64,000 nucleotides of DNA from an uncultured Eubacteriales bacterium (GCA_949284175.1 CASDVE010000035.1:18690-82689), one strand, 5' to 3'. Counted from the first letter of the stretch, positions 42,638-52,024 are shown. Made by a program: numbers and translations. The notes: generated from the letters alone by a model not told the origin.

Positions 42638-42801
42638 AAAAATTTCAAAAATGTTGTAAATAAAACGTAAATGATGATAAAACTATGTTATACTATGGAA
42701 CGTAACGGGGACAAAGGAATAAAAAATAAGTCCTTATGCTATGAGAAAGCGTAAATAAAATGATATAAATGATAATAGGAAATATAAAAGGAGACAGTAT
42801 C

Positions 42802-44643
42802 ATGGAAAATAAAATGTTTTGTTACCAATGTCAAGAAACAGCAGGTTGTACAGGCTGTAAAGTAGCGGGTGTCTGTGGAAAGACAGCACATACAGCAAAT
42901 CTTCAAGATTTATTAGTGTATGTGACAAAAGGACTTTCTGAAGTTTTAACAGCCGTTAGAAAAGAAGGAAAAACAGTTGCAAAAGAATGGAATCATCAAG
43001 TAACAGAAAACTTATTTGTAACGATTACAAATGCAAACTTTGATGATGAAAAAATTATGATCCGCATTAAGGATACTCTCGCTGGAAAAGCAGAAATGAT
43101 CAAAGAATTAAGTGACACATCTGTTCTTTCAGAAGTAGCTTTATTTGATGCAAGCACAGACGAAGCCTTAGAAGCAAAAGCGGAAGAAGTTGGAGTTCTT
43201 GCAACAGAAAATGAAGACATTAGAAGTTTAAGAGAGTTAATCACATACGGATTAAAAGGTATGTCTGCTTATTTAAAACATGCCAATGCACTTGGATATG
43301 AAAATGAAGACATTGACGCATTTTTACAATCTGCAATGGCAAAAATCACAGATGATTCTTTAACTGCTGATGATTTAGTTGCTCTTACTTTAGAAACAGG
43401 AAAATTCGGTGTGGATGCTATGGCGTTATTAGATTCTGCTAACACAGGAACTTATGGCAATCCAGAAATCACAACCGTTAATATTGGCGTTCGTAAAAAC
43501 CCAGCTATCTTAATCTCTGGACATGATTTAAGAGATTTAGAAATGTTATTAGAACAGACAGAAGGAACAGGCGTTGATGTATATACACACTCTGAAATGC
43601 TTCCTGCTCACTATTATCCAGCATTCAAAAAATACAGCCATTTTGCTGGAAACTATGGAAATGCTTGGTGGAAACAAAAAGAAGAATTTGAAAGTTTCAA
43701 TGGACCAATTCTTTTAACAACAAACTGTCTTGTACCACCAAAAGCAAGTTACAAAGATCGTATTTATACAACAGGAGCAGTTGGATTCCCAGGATGTAAA
43801 CACATTGAAGGAGGAGCTGGAGAACAAAAAGATTTCAGTGAAATCATTGAACACGCAAAAAGATGTGAAGCTCCAACTGAGATCGAAACAGGAGAAATTG
43901 TTGGTGGATTCGCTCATAATCAAGTGCTTGCATTAGCTGATAAAGTTGTAGAAGCAGTAAAGACAGGTGCGATTAAGAAATTTGTTGTTATGGCTGGTTG
44001 TGACGGTAGAGCAAAATCAAGAAACTACTACACAGATTTTGCAAAAGCACTTCCAAAAGATACTGTTATTTTAACAGCAGGTTGTGCAAAATATAAATAC
44101 AATAAATTAGACTTAGGAGATATTGGAGGTATTCCAAGAGTTCTTGATGCTGGACAATGTAATGACTCTTACTCTTTAGCAGTCATCGCATTAAAATTAA
44201 AAGAAGTATTTGGTCTTGATGATATTAACGATCTTCCAATCGTTTACAATATTGCTTGGTATGAACAAAAAGCGGTTATTGTGTTATTAGCTCTTCTTCA
44301 CTTAGGAGTAAAAAATATCCACTTAGGACCAACACTTCCAGCATTCCTTTCTGAAAACGTAGCAAAAGTTCTTGTTGAAAACTTTGGAATTGCAGGAATT
44401 ACAACAGTAGAAGATGATATTCGTTTATTCTTCGGAGATGATGCTGTTGTGAAAGAAGATAAAATCACTGGCGATATGATCATGGGAGAAATTTTAAAAA
44501 TCCATGAAAATGCAGGAGATATTTTAATGGAAAGCGGAATGCACTGCCTTGGATGTCCAGCTTCACAAATGGAATCTTTAAAAGATGCTTGTGCGGTTCA
44601 TGGACTTGATGTGGAAGAAATTCTTGCAAAATTAAATAAATAA
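42802..44643 (+). CDS. hcp: Hybrid-cluster protein (hydroxylamine reductase)
   Basis: This 613-residue enzyme reduces nitric oxide or hydroxylamine in anaerobes. The N-terminal cysteine pattern [19 protein letters not shown], with CX2C-X8-C-X5-C spacing, is the class I (anaerobe) type that binds the cubane. Hybrid-cluster ligands lie in [48 protein letters not shown] and [18 protein letters not shown] 42802 follows AAAGGAGACAG; the frame opens at 42769. A terminator follows, but the next two genes encode an unknown protein and a hemerythrin, suggesting a nitrosative/oxidative stress module. Confidence 0.94.
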   Translation: MENKMFCYQCQETAGCTGCKVAGVCGKTAHTANLQDLLVYVTKGLSEVLTAVRKEGKTVAKEWNHQVTENLFVTITNANFDDEKIMIRIKDTLAGKAEMIKELSDTSVLSEVALFDASTDEALEAKAEEVGVLATENEDIRSLRELITYGLKGMSAYLKHANALGYENEDIDAFLQSAMAKITDDSLTADDLVALTLETGKFGVDAMALLDSANTGTYGNPEITTVNIGVRKNPAILISGHDLRDLEMLLEQTEGTGVDVYTHSEMLPAHYYPAFKKYSHFAGNYGNAWWKQKEEFESFNGPILLTTNCLVPPKASYKDRIYTTGAVGFPGCKHIEGGAGEQKDFSEIIEHAKRCEAPTEIETGEIVGGFAHNQVLALADKVVEAVKTGAIKKFVVMAGCDGRAKSRNYYTDFAKALPKDTVILTAGCAKYKYNKLDLGDIGGIPRVLDAGQCNDSYSLAVIALKLKEVFGLDDINDLPIVYNIAWYEQKAVIVLLALLHLGVKNIHLGPTLPAFLSENVAKVLVENFGIAGITTVEDDIRLFFGDDAVVKEDKITGDMIMGEILKIHENAGDILMESGMHCLGCPASQMESLKDACAVHGLDVEEILAKLNK

Positions 44644-44654
44644 TTTTAGACGAG

Positions 44655-44696
44655 CTGGAAGAAATGAATAGAAACTGTTTGTTTCTTCCAGTTTTT
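44655..44696 (+). terminator. Terminator of hcp
   Basis: CTGGAAGAAA (44655-44664) pairs with TTTCTTCCAG (44682-44691), then T5. Confidence 0.85.
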
Positions 44697-44741
44697 ATAA
44701 GAGGATAAAAGGAAGAAAGATAATAGAAATAGGAGAATACT

Positions 44742-45356
44742 ATGAGTCAATTTTTAGGGCCAATTCATATGTGGATGTATGAAAAAATCAAAAGACAGGA
44801 AACTATAACAGAAGCTATCTGCTCTCAGGCAGAACAATATGGTTGGACAAAAGAGTTAAATACCATGTTAGATGATACTTGTGGTGCAATGGTAAAAGGT
44901 GATTTAGAGCAGATTATCGATGTGATGAACATTCATGGTTGGCTTAAACATCAAGTGGATACTGTGGAGAGCCGTTTTGCAGTTGCTGTTCATATGATAG
45001 TAAAAGAAAACAAAGAATTTTTGAGTTCTTTAAAAGAGATTTGCTACGCAGACGGAAAAGAAGCAGGAAGTCACAGTGCAAGTGATAGTTCTTGTGATGT
45101 TTTATTTGAGGCGATTGGAAACTATTTATTGGATGGAATGCCATGTGATGGTGGAGTGATGACACAAACAGAAGAGCTAGATGAGATCATGTGGAGTGTG
45201 GATAAAAATGTTCATGCCCCATATTGGGAGAAAGCAGGAGAAGATGTGGCAGTCTACTTCACATTAAGAGATGCTTGGTTACAAGGATTTTTTGAAGGAA
45301 AGACCGTTCAATATGAAACACTAGGAGATGGCACTTTTCGTATTAAGGAGATGTAG
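44742..45356 (+). CDS. Conserved protein of unknown function beside hcp and hemerythrin
   Basis: I do not recognise a named domain in this 204-residue soluble, mainly helical protein. It opens SQFLGPIHMWMYEKIKRQE and contains LNTMLDDTCGAMVKGDLEQI, IHGWLKHQVDTVESRFAVAV and, near residues 110-140, HSASDSSCDVLFEAIGNYL and DGMPCDGGVM with cysteines and histidines that could bind metal. The next gene starts two bases after its stop and encodes a hemerythrin, and hcp is just upstream, so a role in redox or nitrosative stress is likely (inference). GGAGAATACT precedes its ATG. Confidence 0.65.
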   Translation: MSQFLGPIHMWMYEKIKRQETITEAICSQAEQYGWTKELNTMLDDTCGAMVKGDLEQIIDVMNIHGWLKHQVDTVESRFAVAVHMIVKENKEFLSSLKEICYADGKEAGSHSASDSSCDVLFEAIGNYLLDGMPCDGGVMTQTEELDEIMWSVDKNVHAPYWEKAGEDVAVYFTLRDAWLQGFFEGKTVQYETLGDGTFRIKEM

Positions 45357-45357
45357 T

Positions 45358-45861
45358 ATGCAAGGAATCATTGAAGTTTTAAGAGAAGAACATGATGAGA
45401 TTTTAAAATTTATTGAAGCATTAAGACAAAAATGTTTGAATTTCATGGAATATAATGAGGTGAACTTACAGGATTTTAAAGATGCGGTTCGATTTATTCG
45501 CACATATGCAGACTTAAGACATCACCAAAAAGAAGAACAAATCTTATTTAAAGCCATGACAGACAATTTAGGAACGATTGCTGTGAATTTAATTCAGCAT
45601 GGAATGCTTGTAGAACATGATCTGGCAAGACTTCATGTGATGGAGCTTGACAATGCAATAAAGGCATATGAACTTGAGCCAACAAAAGAAAATAAATTGG
45701 ATATTATTTCCAATGCTATGGGATATTACTATTTATTAAAACGCCATGTGGAAAAAGAAAATGGGGTTGTATATCCATATGCGGAAAAAAATCTTTCAAA
45801 AGAATTGATGGATGAATTGGATAAAGAAGCGGTTCGTTATATGGAAGCGATGGAACAATAG
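45358..45861 (+). CDS. Hemerythrin domain protein
   Basis: This 167-residue four-helix protein has the HHE-type iron ligands: REEHDEILKFI, RHHQKEEQILF, HGMLVEHDLARLHV and KRHVEKENGVVYPYAE. In this family (compare RIC/YtfE or DUF438 relatives) a di-iron site handles oxygen, NO or iron-cluster repair. It is translationally close to the unknown gene upstream, with AAGGAGATGTAGT ahead of ATG 45358. The frame opens at 45328 inside the previous gene and is not used. Confidence 0.87.
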   Translation: MQGIIEVLREEHDEILKFIEALRQKCLNFMEYNEVNLQDFKDAVRFIRTYADLRHHQKEEQILFKAMTDNLGTIAVNLIQHGMLVEHDLARLHVMELDNAIKAYELEPTKENKLDIISNAMGYYYLLKRHVEKENGVVYPYAEKNLSKELMDELDKEAVRYMEAMEQ

Positions 45862-45881
45862 GGAATCTATGTTATAAAAAC

Positions 45882-45924
45882 AAAAAAGTAGGTGCTGTGA
45901 ACGTAACACAGTGCCTATTTTTTA
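45882..45924 (+). terminator. Terminator of the hemerythrin gene
   Basis: AAAAAAGTAGGTGCTGTG pairs, with some G-T pairs, with CACAGTGCCTATTTTTT. The T tract is followed by the degenerate repeat copy. Confidence 0.75.
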
Positions 45925-45933
45925 TGATATAAT

Positions 45934-46016
45934 AAAAGCAATGAGCCAAGCACCAAGTATTTGGCGAATGCAACGATGAAAAACACGCTTTTTGGACTTT
46001 TCATTGTTCTGCTTTT
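45934..46016 (+). repeat. Shortened, diverged copy of the two-stem-loop element
   Basis: Order and anchors match the family: AATGAGCCAAGC, a short hairpin CCAAG-TA-TTTGG, GGCGAATGCAAC, then a second stem GATGAAAA...TTTTCATT around ACACGC, ending GTTC. Outer arms AAAAGCAATGA and TCATTGTTCTGCTTTT also pair. Compared with copies 1-3 the first stem is shortened and the second rebuilt with other base pairs. It lies, as the others do, behind a terminator. Confidence 0.55.
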
Positions 46017-46043
46017 ATCAAATTGAAGGAGGAATAAAGTATT

Positions 46044-46655
46044 ATGGGTATGAAAGAAAGGTTACACACAGGAGAAATTTATTTTCCAAATGATGAAGAG
46101 ATTATGAAAGAGCAAATAAAAAAACTTGATCGACTATATGATTTCAATATGACAAGACCAACGGAATTAGAAAAACGTGGGGCAATGTTAAAAGAGATGT
46201 TTGCTGAGATCGGAGAGGATTGCTATATTGAACCACCGCTCCATTCCAATTTCGGTGGAGGTCATGTGCATTTTGGAAAGAATGTCTATGCCAATTTCAA
46301 TCTTACGCTAGTGGATGATACGCATATTTATGTTGGAGATTATACTATGATTGGACCGAATGTGACGATAGCCACTGCGGGACACCCAATTTTGCCAGAA
46401 CTTCGGGAGAAAGGCTATCAATTTAATATGCCAGTTCACATCGGAAAAAATTGTTGGATAGGGGCTGGAGCAGTCATTCTGCCTGGTATCACCATTGGCG
46501 ACAATGTTGTAGTTGGTGCTGGAAGTGTTGTGACAAAAGATCTACCATCCAATGTGGTAGCCGTTGGAAACCCATGCAAAGTGTTGCGGGAAGTAAATGA
46601 ATATGATAGAGAATATTATTTTAGAGGAAGAAAAATAGATTATAGTAAGCTGTAA
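46044..46655 (+). CDS. Sugar O-acetyltransferase (maltose/galactoside acetyltransferase type)
   Basis: This 203-residue cytoplasmic trimeric acetyltransferase transfers acetyl from acetyl-CoA to sugars. It has a Mac domain (about 5-60, MKERLHTGEIYFPNDEE) and a left-handed beta helix with hexapeptide repeats and the catalytic histidine in TAGHPILPELR; the end GAGSVVTKDLPSNVVAVGNP is characteristic. AAGGAGG is upstream. It is probably involved in detoxifying non-metabolised sugars, as for LacA/Maa (family knowledge). No sugar operon is adjacent. Confidence 0.9.
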   Translation: MGMKERLHTGEIYFPNDEEIMKEQIKKLDRLYDFNMTRPTELEKRGAMLKEMFAEIGEDCYIEPPLHSNFGGGHVHFGKNVYANFNLTLVDDTHIYVGDYTMIGPNVTIATAGHPILPELREKGYQFNMPVHIGKNCWIGAGAVILPGITIGDNVVVGAGSVVTKDLPSNVVAVGNPCKVLREVNEYDREYYFRGRKIDYSKL

Positions 46656-46852
46656 ATAAAAATAGAAAATAGGTAGATTGCATGAGAGTCTTCATCTCCA
46701 ATTTCATTGTTTGTTCTTGGTGAAAAGAAATGTGAATAATATAACATACAATACTAAAAAAAATTGTTTTTTTGAATAAAACATAGAAAATTGTTAACAA
46801 ACTTTTGTTAATTAAATACTATTTTTTGATAATTTTTGACGGATGAGAAAGG

Positions 46853-46900
46853 AAGCAAGCATCATAGGATTCATGATATGTCCATTGGTGCTTGCTTTTT
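46853..46900 (+). terminator. Terminator hairpin
   Basis: AAGCAAGCATC pairs with GGTGCTTGCTT, with one wobble and a T5 tail. It is the first terminator after the acetyltransferase gene. Confidence 0.7.
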
Positions 46901-46986
46901 ATATCTTAAATCTAAACGATTTTTTAACATCTTATTGATAAAATTTAACAATCTATTTTTTGATTGGAGTTAGGAAAATAACAATG

Positions 46987-47016
46987 GTTGACTGTCCAAC
47001 TTGATAGGATTATGAT
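46987..47016 (+). promoter_or_regulatory. Aldehyde dehydrogenase promoter with MarR-type dyad
   Basis: TTGACT (46988-46993) and TATGAT (47011-47016) are 17 bp apart. The -35 lies inside GTTGACTGTCCAAC (46987-47000), which agrees at 12 of 14 positions with the dyad at the MarR promoter (33660) and has the same position relative to the -35. Confidence 0.65.
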
Positions 47017-47059
47017 AATAACCATACAGAAATAAAAAGAAAACGGGAGGAATATATGT

Positions 47060-48544
47060 ATGGTAAATATTAGGGGTTACATAAAGGAATCATATCAGTT
47101 ATTCATTGATGGTCAATGGGTGGATAGTTCGGATAAAAAGACATTTAAAAGCTATTGCCCTGCCAATGGAGAAGAATTGGCAACTTGTGCGGAGGCAACA
47201 AGAGAAGATGTTGATAAAGCGGTGGATTCTGCTTGGAAAGCCTTTAAAACTTGGAAGAATACAACAGTGGCAGAACGTGCTGTTATTTTAAATAAAATTG
47301 CAGATATTATTGATGAGAATAAAGAACTGCTTGCTATGGTGGAATCCCTTGATAATGGAAAACCAATTCGTGAAACAATGGCAATTGATGTTCCGTATTC
47401 CGCAGAACATTTTCGGTATTTCGCAGGCGTTATCCTCTCAGAAGAGGGCAGTGCCAATATGCTCGATAACAACACATTGAGCTTGATTTTAAGAGAGCCA
47501 ATTGGCGTTGTGGGACAGATTGTTCCATGGAACTTCCCATTTCTTATGGCTGCTTGGAAGTTAGCTCCTGTGTTGGCAGCTGGCTGTTGTACCGTATTAA
47601 AGCCATCTAGTTCCACTTCTCTTAGTGTATTAGTATTTGCAGAATTAATTAAAGATGTTGTTCCAGCTGGTGTTATTAATATTATTACAGGCAGTGGATC
47701 AAAATCAGGTAATTATATTTTAGAGCATAAAGGATTTAGTAAACTCGCCTTTACAGGTTCCACAGAAGTGGGAAGAGATATTGCAAAAGCAGCAGCAGAG
47801 CGGTTAATTCCAGCGACTTTAGAGCTTGGTGGCAAATCAGCCAATATCTTCTTTAATGACTGTAAATGGGATATGGCAATGGATGGATTACAGCTTGGGA
47901 TTTTATTTAATCAAGGTCAAGTGTGCTGTGCTGGTTCAAGAGTGTTTGTACAAGAGGACATCTATGATCAGTTTGTAAAAGAGGCCATTGAAAAATTTGA
48001 ACAAGTAAAAGTAGGACTTCCATGGGAAGCGGATACCCAGATGGGAGCACAGATTAACGAAGTGCAGTTAAAGAAAATTTTAGGATGGATTGATGAGGCG
48101 AAAAAAGAAGGTGCAGTGGTAGCGTGCGGTGGAGAACGTGCAGAGCAAGGAGAGTTGGCAAATGGTTATTTTATGAAACCAACACTGCTTGTTAATGTAA
48201 CAAACGACATGAAAGTGGCACAAGAGGAGATCTTTGGACCAGTGGCTTGTATTATTAAATTCCGCGATGAAGAAGAGGTGATTAAACTAGCAAATGATAG
48301 CCGATATGGACTGGGTGGAGCTGTTTGGACAAGGGACATCAATCGTGCCATTCGTGTAAGTCGTGCCATTGAAACCGGTCGTATGTGGGTGAATACATAT
48401 AATGCCATTCCAGGAGGTGCTCCATTTGGCGGTTATAAAGAATCTGGAATCGGTCGTGAAACTCATAAAACAATTTTGGAACATTATTCTCAAATGAAAA
48501 ATATTTTAATTAATTTATCTGAAAATCCATCAGGATTTTATTAA
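47060..48544 (+). CDS. NAD(P)-dependent aldehyde dehydrogenase
   Basis: This 494-residue cytoplasmic enzyme oxidises aldehydes to acids. Motifs are VGQIVPWNFPFLMAAWKLAP, cofactor-binding FTGSTEVGRDIA, the catalytic glutamate in LELGGKSANIFF, catalytic cysteine C289 in NQGQVCCAGSR, and EEIFGPVACI. It resembles the betaine/phenylacetaldehyde dehydrogenase group, but the substrate is not fixed by sequence. GGGAGG lies nine bases before the ATG. Its promoter carries a dyad shared with the MarR gene, so it may be induced by an aromatic or toxic aldehyde (inference). Confidence 0.92.
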   Translation: MVNIRGYIKESYQLFIDGQWVDSSDKKTFKSYCPANGEELATCAEATREDVDKAVDSAWKAFKTWKNTTVAERAVILNKIADIIDENKELLAMVESLDNGKPIRETMAIDVPYSAEHFRYFAGVILSEEGSANMLDNNTLSLILREPIGVVGQIVPWNFPFLMAAWKLAPVLAAGCCTVLKPSSSTSLSVLVFAELIKDVVPAGVINIITGSGSKSGNYILEHKGFSKLAFTGSTEVGRDIAKAAAERLIPATLELGGKSANIFFNDCKWDMAMDGLQLGILFNQGQVCCAGSRVFVQEDIYDQFVKEAIEKFEQVKVGLPWEADTQMGAQINEVQLKKILGWIDEAKKEGAVVACGGERAEQGELANGYFMKPTLLVNVTNDMKVAQEEIFGPVACIIKFRDEEEVIKLANDSRYGLGGAVWTRDINRAIRVSRAIETGRMWVNTYNAIPGGAPFGGYKESGIGRETHKTILEHYSQMKNILINLSENPSGFY

Positions 48545-48580
48545 ACAATACCTCCATAAAAAGTAAATGTAATTTATATA

Positions 48581-48620
48581 AAAAAGACTGAAAGAGAGTG
48601 TTCTTTCGGTCTTTTTGTTT
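48581..48620 (+). terminator. Terminator of aldehyde dehydrogenase gene
   Basis: AAAAAGACTGAAAG pairs with CTTTCGGTCTTTTT (one wobble), ending in T tracts. Repeat copy 3 begins directly after. Confidence 0.82.
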
Positions 48621-48623
48621 TTT

Positions 48624-48719
48624 ATTTACGCAAAGACAACGAGCCATGCGAGAGCATGTATGCTCACATATGGCGACTGTCTGCCAGTCAGAGAAGTTCG
48701 CAAAGCGTGCTTCTCATCG
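48624..48719 (+). repeat. Two-stem-loop dispersed element, copy 3
   Basis: This 96-bp copy has stem 1 at 48643-48674 (GCCAT...ATGGC outside, GAGCAT/ATGCTC inside), linker CAGTCAGAGAAG, stem 2 GAGAAG/CTTCTC around CGC-AAA-GCG, and CATCG. The outer pair T-A of copy 2 (GTCAT/ATGAC) is C-G here, a clear compensatory change. It follows a terminator as do the other copies. Confidence 0.8.
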
Positions 48720-48757
48720 TTCTATATAAAAGGAGAGGATAGGCTTAAGGGGGGGAC

Positions 48758-48786
48758 TTGTTTTCGCATTATCATAGTGATACAAT
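48758..48786 (+). promoter_or_regulatory. Promoter of nitroreductase gene
   Basis: TTGTTT (48758-48763) and TACAAT (48781-48786) are 17 bp apart, 36 bp before the ATG. Confidence 0.55.
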
Positions 48787-48821
48787 AGGAGATGGAAAAA
48801 GTTAAATGGAGGTTATCAACG

Positions 48822-49352
48822 ATGAATACAAATAATGATATCGTAACGTTAATGCAAACTAGGAGAAGTATACGAAAGTTTAAATCTGATATGATTCCAA
48901 AAGATGTGCTGGATCAGATTGTAGCTGCTGGAACTTATGCACCCACTGGTTTGAATAAGCAATCTCCAATTATCCTTGCTGTAACAAACAAAGAAGTTCG
49001 AGATCGATTGTCAAAATTAAACGCTGAAATTTCAGGAACGAAAAGTGATCCGTTTTATGGAGCTCCTGTTGTTTTAATTGTTTTAGCAGATAAAAATTGT
49101 CCAACCCATGTCTATGATGGTACTCTCGTTATGGGGAATTTAATGCTTGCTGCTCATTCACTTGGAGTTGGAAGCTGTTGGATTCATAGAGCAAAAGAAG
49201 AATTTGAACGACCAGAAGGTTTAGCGATTCTAAAATCGCTGGGCATAGAAGGGGAATATGAAGGCATTGGTCATTGTATTCTTGGTTATGTAGATGGCGA
49301 ATATCCAAAGACGTTAGCAAGAAAAGAAAATTGGGCATATTATATTGACTAA
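48822..49352 (+). CDS. Nitroreductase family FMN protein
   Basis: This 176-residue NfsA/NfsB-like flavoprotein shows MQTRRSIRKFKSDMIPKDVL with the FMN-binding RRSIR, AGTYAPTGLNKQ, MGNLMLAAHSLGVGSCWI and GYVDGEYP. It reduces nitro compounds or other electron acceptors with NAD(P)H. A start at ATG 48822 fits GGAGG; an in-frame ATG at 48792 lies 30 bp upstream, near the -10 box. It is a single-gene unit. Confidence 0.9.
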   Translation: MNTNNDIVTLMQTRRSIRKFKSDMIPKDVLDQIVAAGTYAPTGLNKQSPIILAVTNKEVRDRLSKLNAEISGTKSDPFYGAPVVLIVLADKNCPTHVYDGTLVMGNLMLAAHSLGVGSCWIHRAKEEFERPEGLAILKSLGIEGEYEGIGHCILGYVDGEYPKTLARKENWAYYID

Positions 49353-49443
49353 GCACCGGAGTATGCTTCTATTGTTGTATTTAAAGTTACATAAATTGGT
49401 CTTATCTTTATAGATGGAGCGAGTATATTTGGATTACAGTGAT

Positions 49444-49478
49444 GAAAACCCTCAGAGTTTGTTACTTTGAGGGTTTTC
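49444..49478. terminator. Bidirectional terminator
   Basis: GAAAACCCTCAGA pairs with TTTGAGGGTTTTC (49466-49478) with one wobble or mismatch. It lies between the convergent nitroreductase and LysR genes. Confidence 0.78.
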
Positions 49479-49492
49479 GTGCTTTTTATCGT

Positions 49493-50413
49493 TTAAGAAA
49501 TAATGGGTGCCATATCATCCGAATAATAAGAACAGATTTTTTCACAGAACTTTTCTTCAATTTCATTGGTAATCCAGTTGTTTCTGCGAATAAAGGTATC
49601 CACCCGAAATTGCTTTGGGGAAAGAGAATAGTACATAATATTAGTATTGGGTGGACAATAGGTTTTTGCAAAAAATGCCACACCGAGGTTTTTCATGACG
49701 AGAGAGCGGATAGTATGAATACTATTGGTTTCTAATAAAATCTTTGGTTCAAAGTGCTGAGAACGAAAAATATTATCGGAGAAAAAGCGGAGGGTATTTC
49801 CTTTTTTTGATAATAAAAATTGCTCTTCTTTGAATTTTTCACATAGTTCTTTTGGTGTGATGGAGATTTTATTTGGATATTTTTTTACAAAAGGATGTTC
49901 TTTATGAACACCGAGTAAAATTTCTTCATTTCCTAGAATATGAAGGGTTTCATTTTGGAATAGTTCTGTGTTAGGAAGAGCCATAATGGCACAATCCAGT
50001 TCTTCTGTGGATAAAAGATGTTTTAGGGTTGGTGGATTGCCTTCTGTAATCTCAATGGTGAAATCAGGGTATTCGGATTTGAATATTGGGGTCAATTCTG
50101 CTAACATTTCCAGAGCAAAATGGGAAGTAACCCCAATTCGAATGCTTCCTTTTTGCTGAAGTTCGTTAATATTTTGATATAGTCTTTTTTGAATTTGGAT
50201 TACCTCTTCTGATGCTTTTACATAGAGCTTGCCAGCAGGAGTGAGTACAAATGTATTTTTATGTCGATAAAATAATGGTGTGCCAAGTTCTGCCTCCAAT
50301 TTACTTAAGTATTGGCTTAATGTGGATTGGGTTACATATAATTCATTGGCAGCCTGTGTCATATTTTTTTTCTTTGCAATGGTAACAATATAATGTAAAT
50401 AGTGAACGTCCAT
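49493..50413 (-). CDS. LysR family transcriptional regulator
   Basis: This 306-residue regulator has an N-terminal winged HTH (MDVHYLHYIVTIAKKKNMTQ and TQSTLSQYLSKLEAELGTPL) and a C-terminal substrate-binding fold (IRIGVTSHFALEMLAELTPI, GNEEILLGVHKEHPF). LysR proteins usually control the divergent gene, here a GltD-like oxidoreductase. The co-inducer is unknown. Confidence 0.9.
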   Translation of the reverse strand: MDVHYLHYIVTIAKKKNMTQAANELYVTQSTLSQYLSKLEAELGTPLFYRHKNTFVLTPAGKLYVKASEEVIQIQKRLYQNINELQQKGSIRIGVTSHFALEMLAELTPIFKSEYPDFTIEITEGNPPTLKHLLSTEELDCAIMALPNTELFQNETLHILGNEEILLGVHKEHPFVKKYPNKISITPKELCEKFKEEQFLLSKKGNTLRFFSDNIFRSQHFEPKILLETNSIHTIRSLVMKNLGVAFFAKTYCPPNTNIMYYSLSPKQFRVDTFIRRNNWITNEIEEKFCEKICSYYSDDMAPIIS

Positions 50414-50661
50414 CGTGAATCATTTCCTTTCATGAAATGTAGTTTGTATGTCCTTGTATCATAATCAATTTTAGAAAAAAAGGCAATTCTCGATATTTTT
50501 TTGACAAAAATTAAAGTTTCTAATGATGAGGATTAAAGAAACTAATTGGAAAAGGAAGGATAGAAAATCTATACTATATTCGTATTGAAGGAGAAGGAAA
50601 ATAGAAATCGTAATGATGTTACATTAGGGGTATGGCATAGTAAAAGAAAGTGAGGATAAAA
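50414..50661. promoter_or_regulatory. Divergent control region of LysR and GltD-like genes
   Basis: This region contains the inverted repeat AGTTTCT (50515-50521) and AGAAACT (50537-50543), a possible LysR site, and TTGACA at 50501-50506 without a clear -10 at proper spacing. No gene is present. Confidence 0.45.
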
Positions 50662-51912
50662 ATGGCTGTTCATGTAATAGATGAAGCAAATCGTTGTTTA
50701 AACTGTAAAAAACCATTATGCCAACAAGGATGCCCAATTCATACAGAAATTCCGAAAATGATTTCTGCGTTTAAAGAGGGAGAATTAAAGGAAGCAGGAG
50801 AGAGATTATTTGAAAACAATCCATTATCCGTTATCTGTTCCCTCGTATGTAATCATGAAAGACAATGTGAAGGTCATTGTATTTTAGGGAAAAAAGGAAA
50901 CCCTGTTCATATTAGTAGTATTGAGAATTATATTTCCGATATTGTATTTGATAATTTAAAAATTAATTGTAAACCATCCAATGGAAAGAAAGTAGCAGTC
51001 ATTGGAGCTGGTCCAGCCGGAATTACCATTGCAATTTTATTGACAAAAGAAGGCTATGAAGTAACGATTTTCGACTCTAAAGATAAGATCGGAGGCGTAT
51101 TACAATATGGGATTCCAGCCTTTCGTTTGCCAAAATCCATTTTAAAACGCTATAAGAAAAAGTTATTGGAAATTGGAGTGAAAATTCGACCAAACACTGC
51201 CATTGGAACAGCGTTACAGATCAAAGATTTGGTTCGTGATGGCTATCAGAGCATTTTCATTGGAACTGGTGTATGGCGTCCAAAAACGCTGGGAATTAAA
51301 GGAGAGTCTTTTGGAAATGTGCATTATGCCATTGATTATTTAGCCAATCCAAAAGTGTATGATCTTGGTGAAACAGTGGCTGTCATTGGTGTTGGAAACT
51401 CTGCTATGGACGTGGCAAGAACTGCCATCCGTCATGGTGCTAGAAATGTTGTTTTGTATGCGAGAGGACAAAAGAGCGATGCTAGCAAAGCAGAAATTAT
51501 GTATACAAAATTAGATGGTGCTACGTTTGAGTTTGGAAAACAGATTGTGGAAATCACAGATGATGGACCAGTATTTGCCAATGTCTTATATGATGAAGAA
51601 GGAAAATCCATTGGTGTAGGAGAAGAGAGAGAACAAGTATATGCGGATTCTACCATTATTTCCATCAGTCAAGGTCCAAAGAGTAAACTTGTCAATACGA
51701 CAGAGGGCTTAAAAGCTACAAACAATGGATTGCTTATGACAGATGAAAAAGGACAGACAACAATACCAGGAATTTTTGCATCAGGGGATGTGGTACTTGG
51801 TGCTAGAACAGTTGTAGAAGCAGTTGCTTACTCAAAAGTGGTTGCACAGGCAATGGATGAGTATATGCAACAAGGACATTCCATCCAATTGAGTGGAAGT
51901 GAGTGGGAGTAA
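50662..51912 (+). CDS. GltD-like FAD-dependent oxidoreductase (glutamate synthase small-subunit type)
   Basis: This 416-residue NAD(P)H-flavin-iron-sulfur protein channels electrons. Its N-terminal half binds two [4Fe-4S] clusters (CLNCKKPLCQQGCPIHTEIP and CSLVCNHERQCEGHCILG). The C-terminal half has two dinucleotide folds: AVIGAGPAGITIAILL for FAD, VAVIGVGNSAMDVARTA for NAD(P), and IFASGDVVLGARTVVEA. It could be the NAD(P)H-reductase partner of the rubredoxin-GltB fusion elsewhere in the window, or a stand-alone NADPH:acceptor oxidoreductase. ATG 50662 follows GTGAGGA. Confidence 0.9.
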   Translation: MAVHVIDEANRCLNCKKPLCQQGCPIHTEIPKMISAFKEGELKEAGERLFENNPLSVICSLVCNHERQCEGHCILGKKGNPVHISSIENYISDIVFDNLKINCKPSNGKKVAVIGAGPAGITIAILLTKEGYEVTIFDSKDKIGGVLQYGIPAFRLPKSILKRYKKKLLEIGVKIRPNTAIGTALQIKDLVRDGYQSIFIGTGVWRPKTLGIKGESFGNVHYAIDYLANPKVYDLGETVAVIGVGNSAMDVARTAIRHGARNVVLYARGQKSDASKAEIMYTKLDGATFEFGKQIVEITDDGPVFANVLYDEEGKSIGVGEEREQVYADSTIISISQGPKSKLVNTTEGLKATNNGLLMTDEKGQTTIPGIFASGDVVLGARTVVEAVAYSKVVAQAMDEYMQQGHSIQLSGSEWE

Positions 51913-51984
51913 GAAAGGAAGAAAGGCATTGCTTTTTTTCTTGTTGTGAAGTAGAATAGATTGGTAACCTTCGAGTAAATGTGC

Positions 51985-52024
51985 GGACAGTTCGTGACCA
52001 TCCTGTCGTTAAACAAAACTAGGG
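51985..52024 (+). promoter_or_regulatory. preQ1-I riboswitch (type 1)
   Basis: The core hairpin GACAG/CTGTC (51986-51990 with 52003-52007) has loop TTCGTGACCATC, and the A-rich tail GTTAAACAAAACTAGG follows, as in preQ1-I aptamers where the tail folds back as a pseudoknot. A second hairpin, AACTTA-TCG-TAAGTT, lies between it and the ribosome site. It is directly upstream of queT-queF-queC, so it should turn off translation or transcription of this operon when preQ1 is present. Confidence 0.82.

Larger units (their letters stand above)
46656..47059. other. Intergenic region upstream of aldehyde dehydrogenase
   Basis: A hairpin AAGCAAGCATC/GGTGCTTGCTT with a T tract (46853-46900) lies about 200 bp after the acetyltransferase stop with no gene between. 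The aldehyde dehydrogenase promoter follows at 46987. The remaining sequence is A+T-rich with nothing recognisable. Confidence 0.55.
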
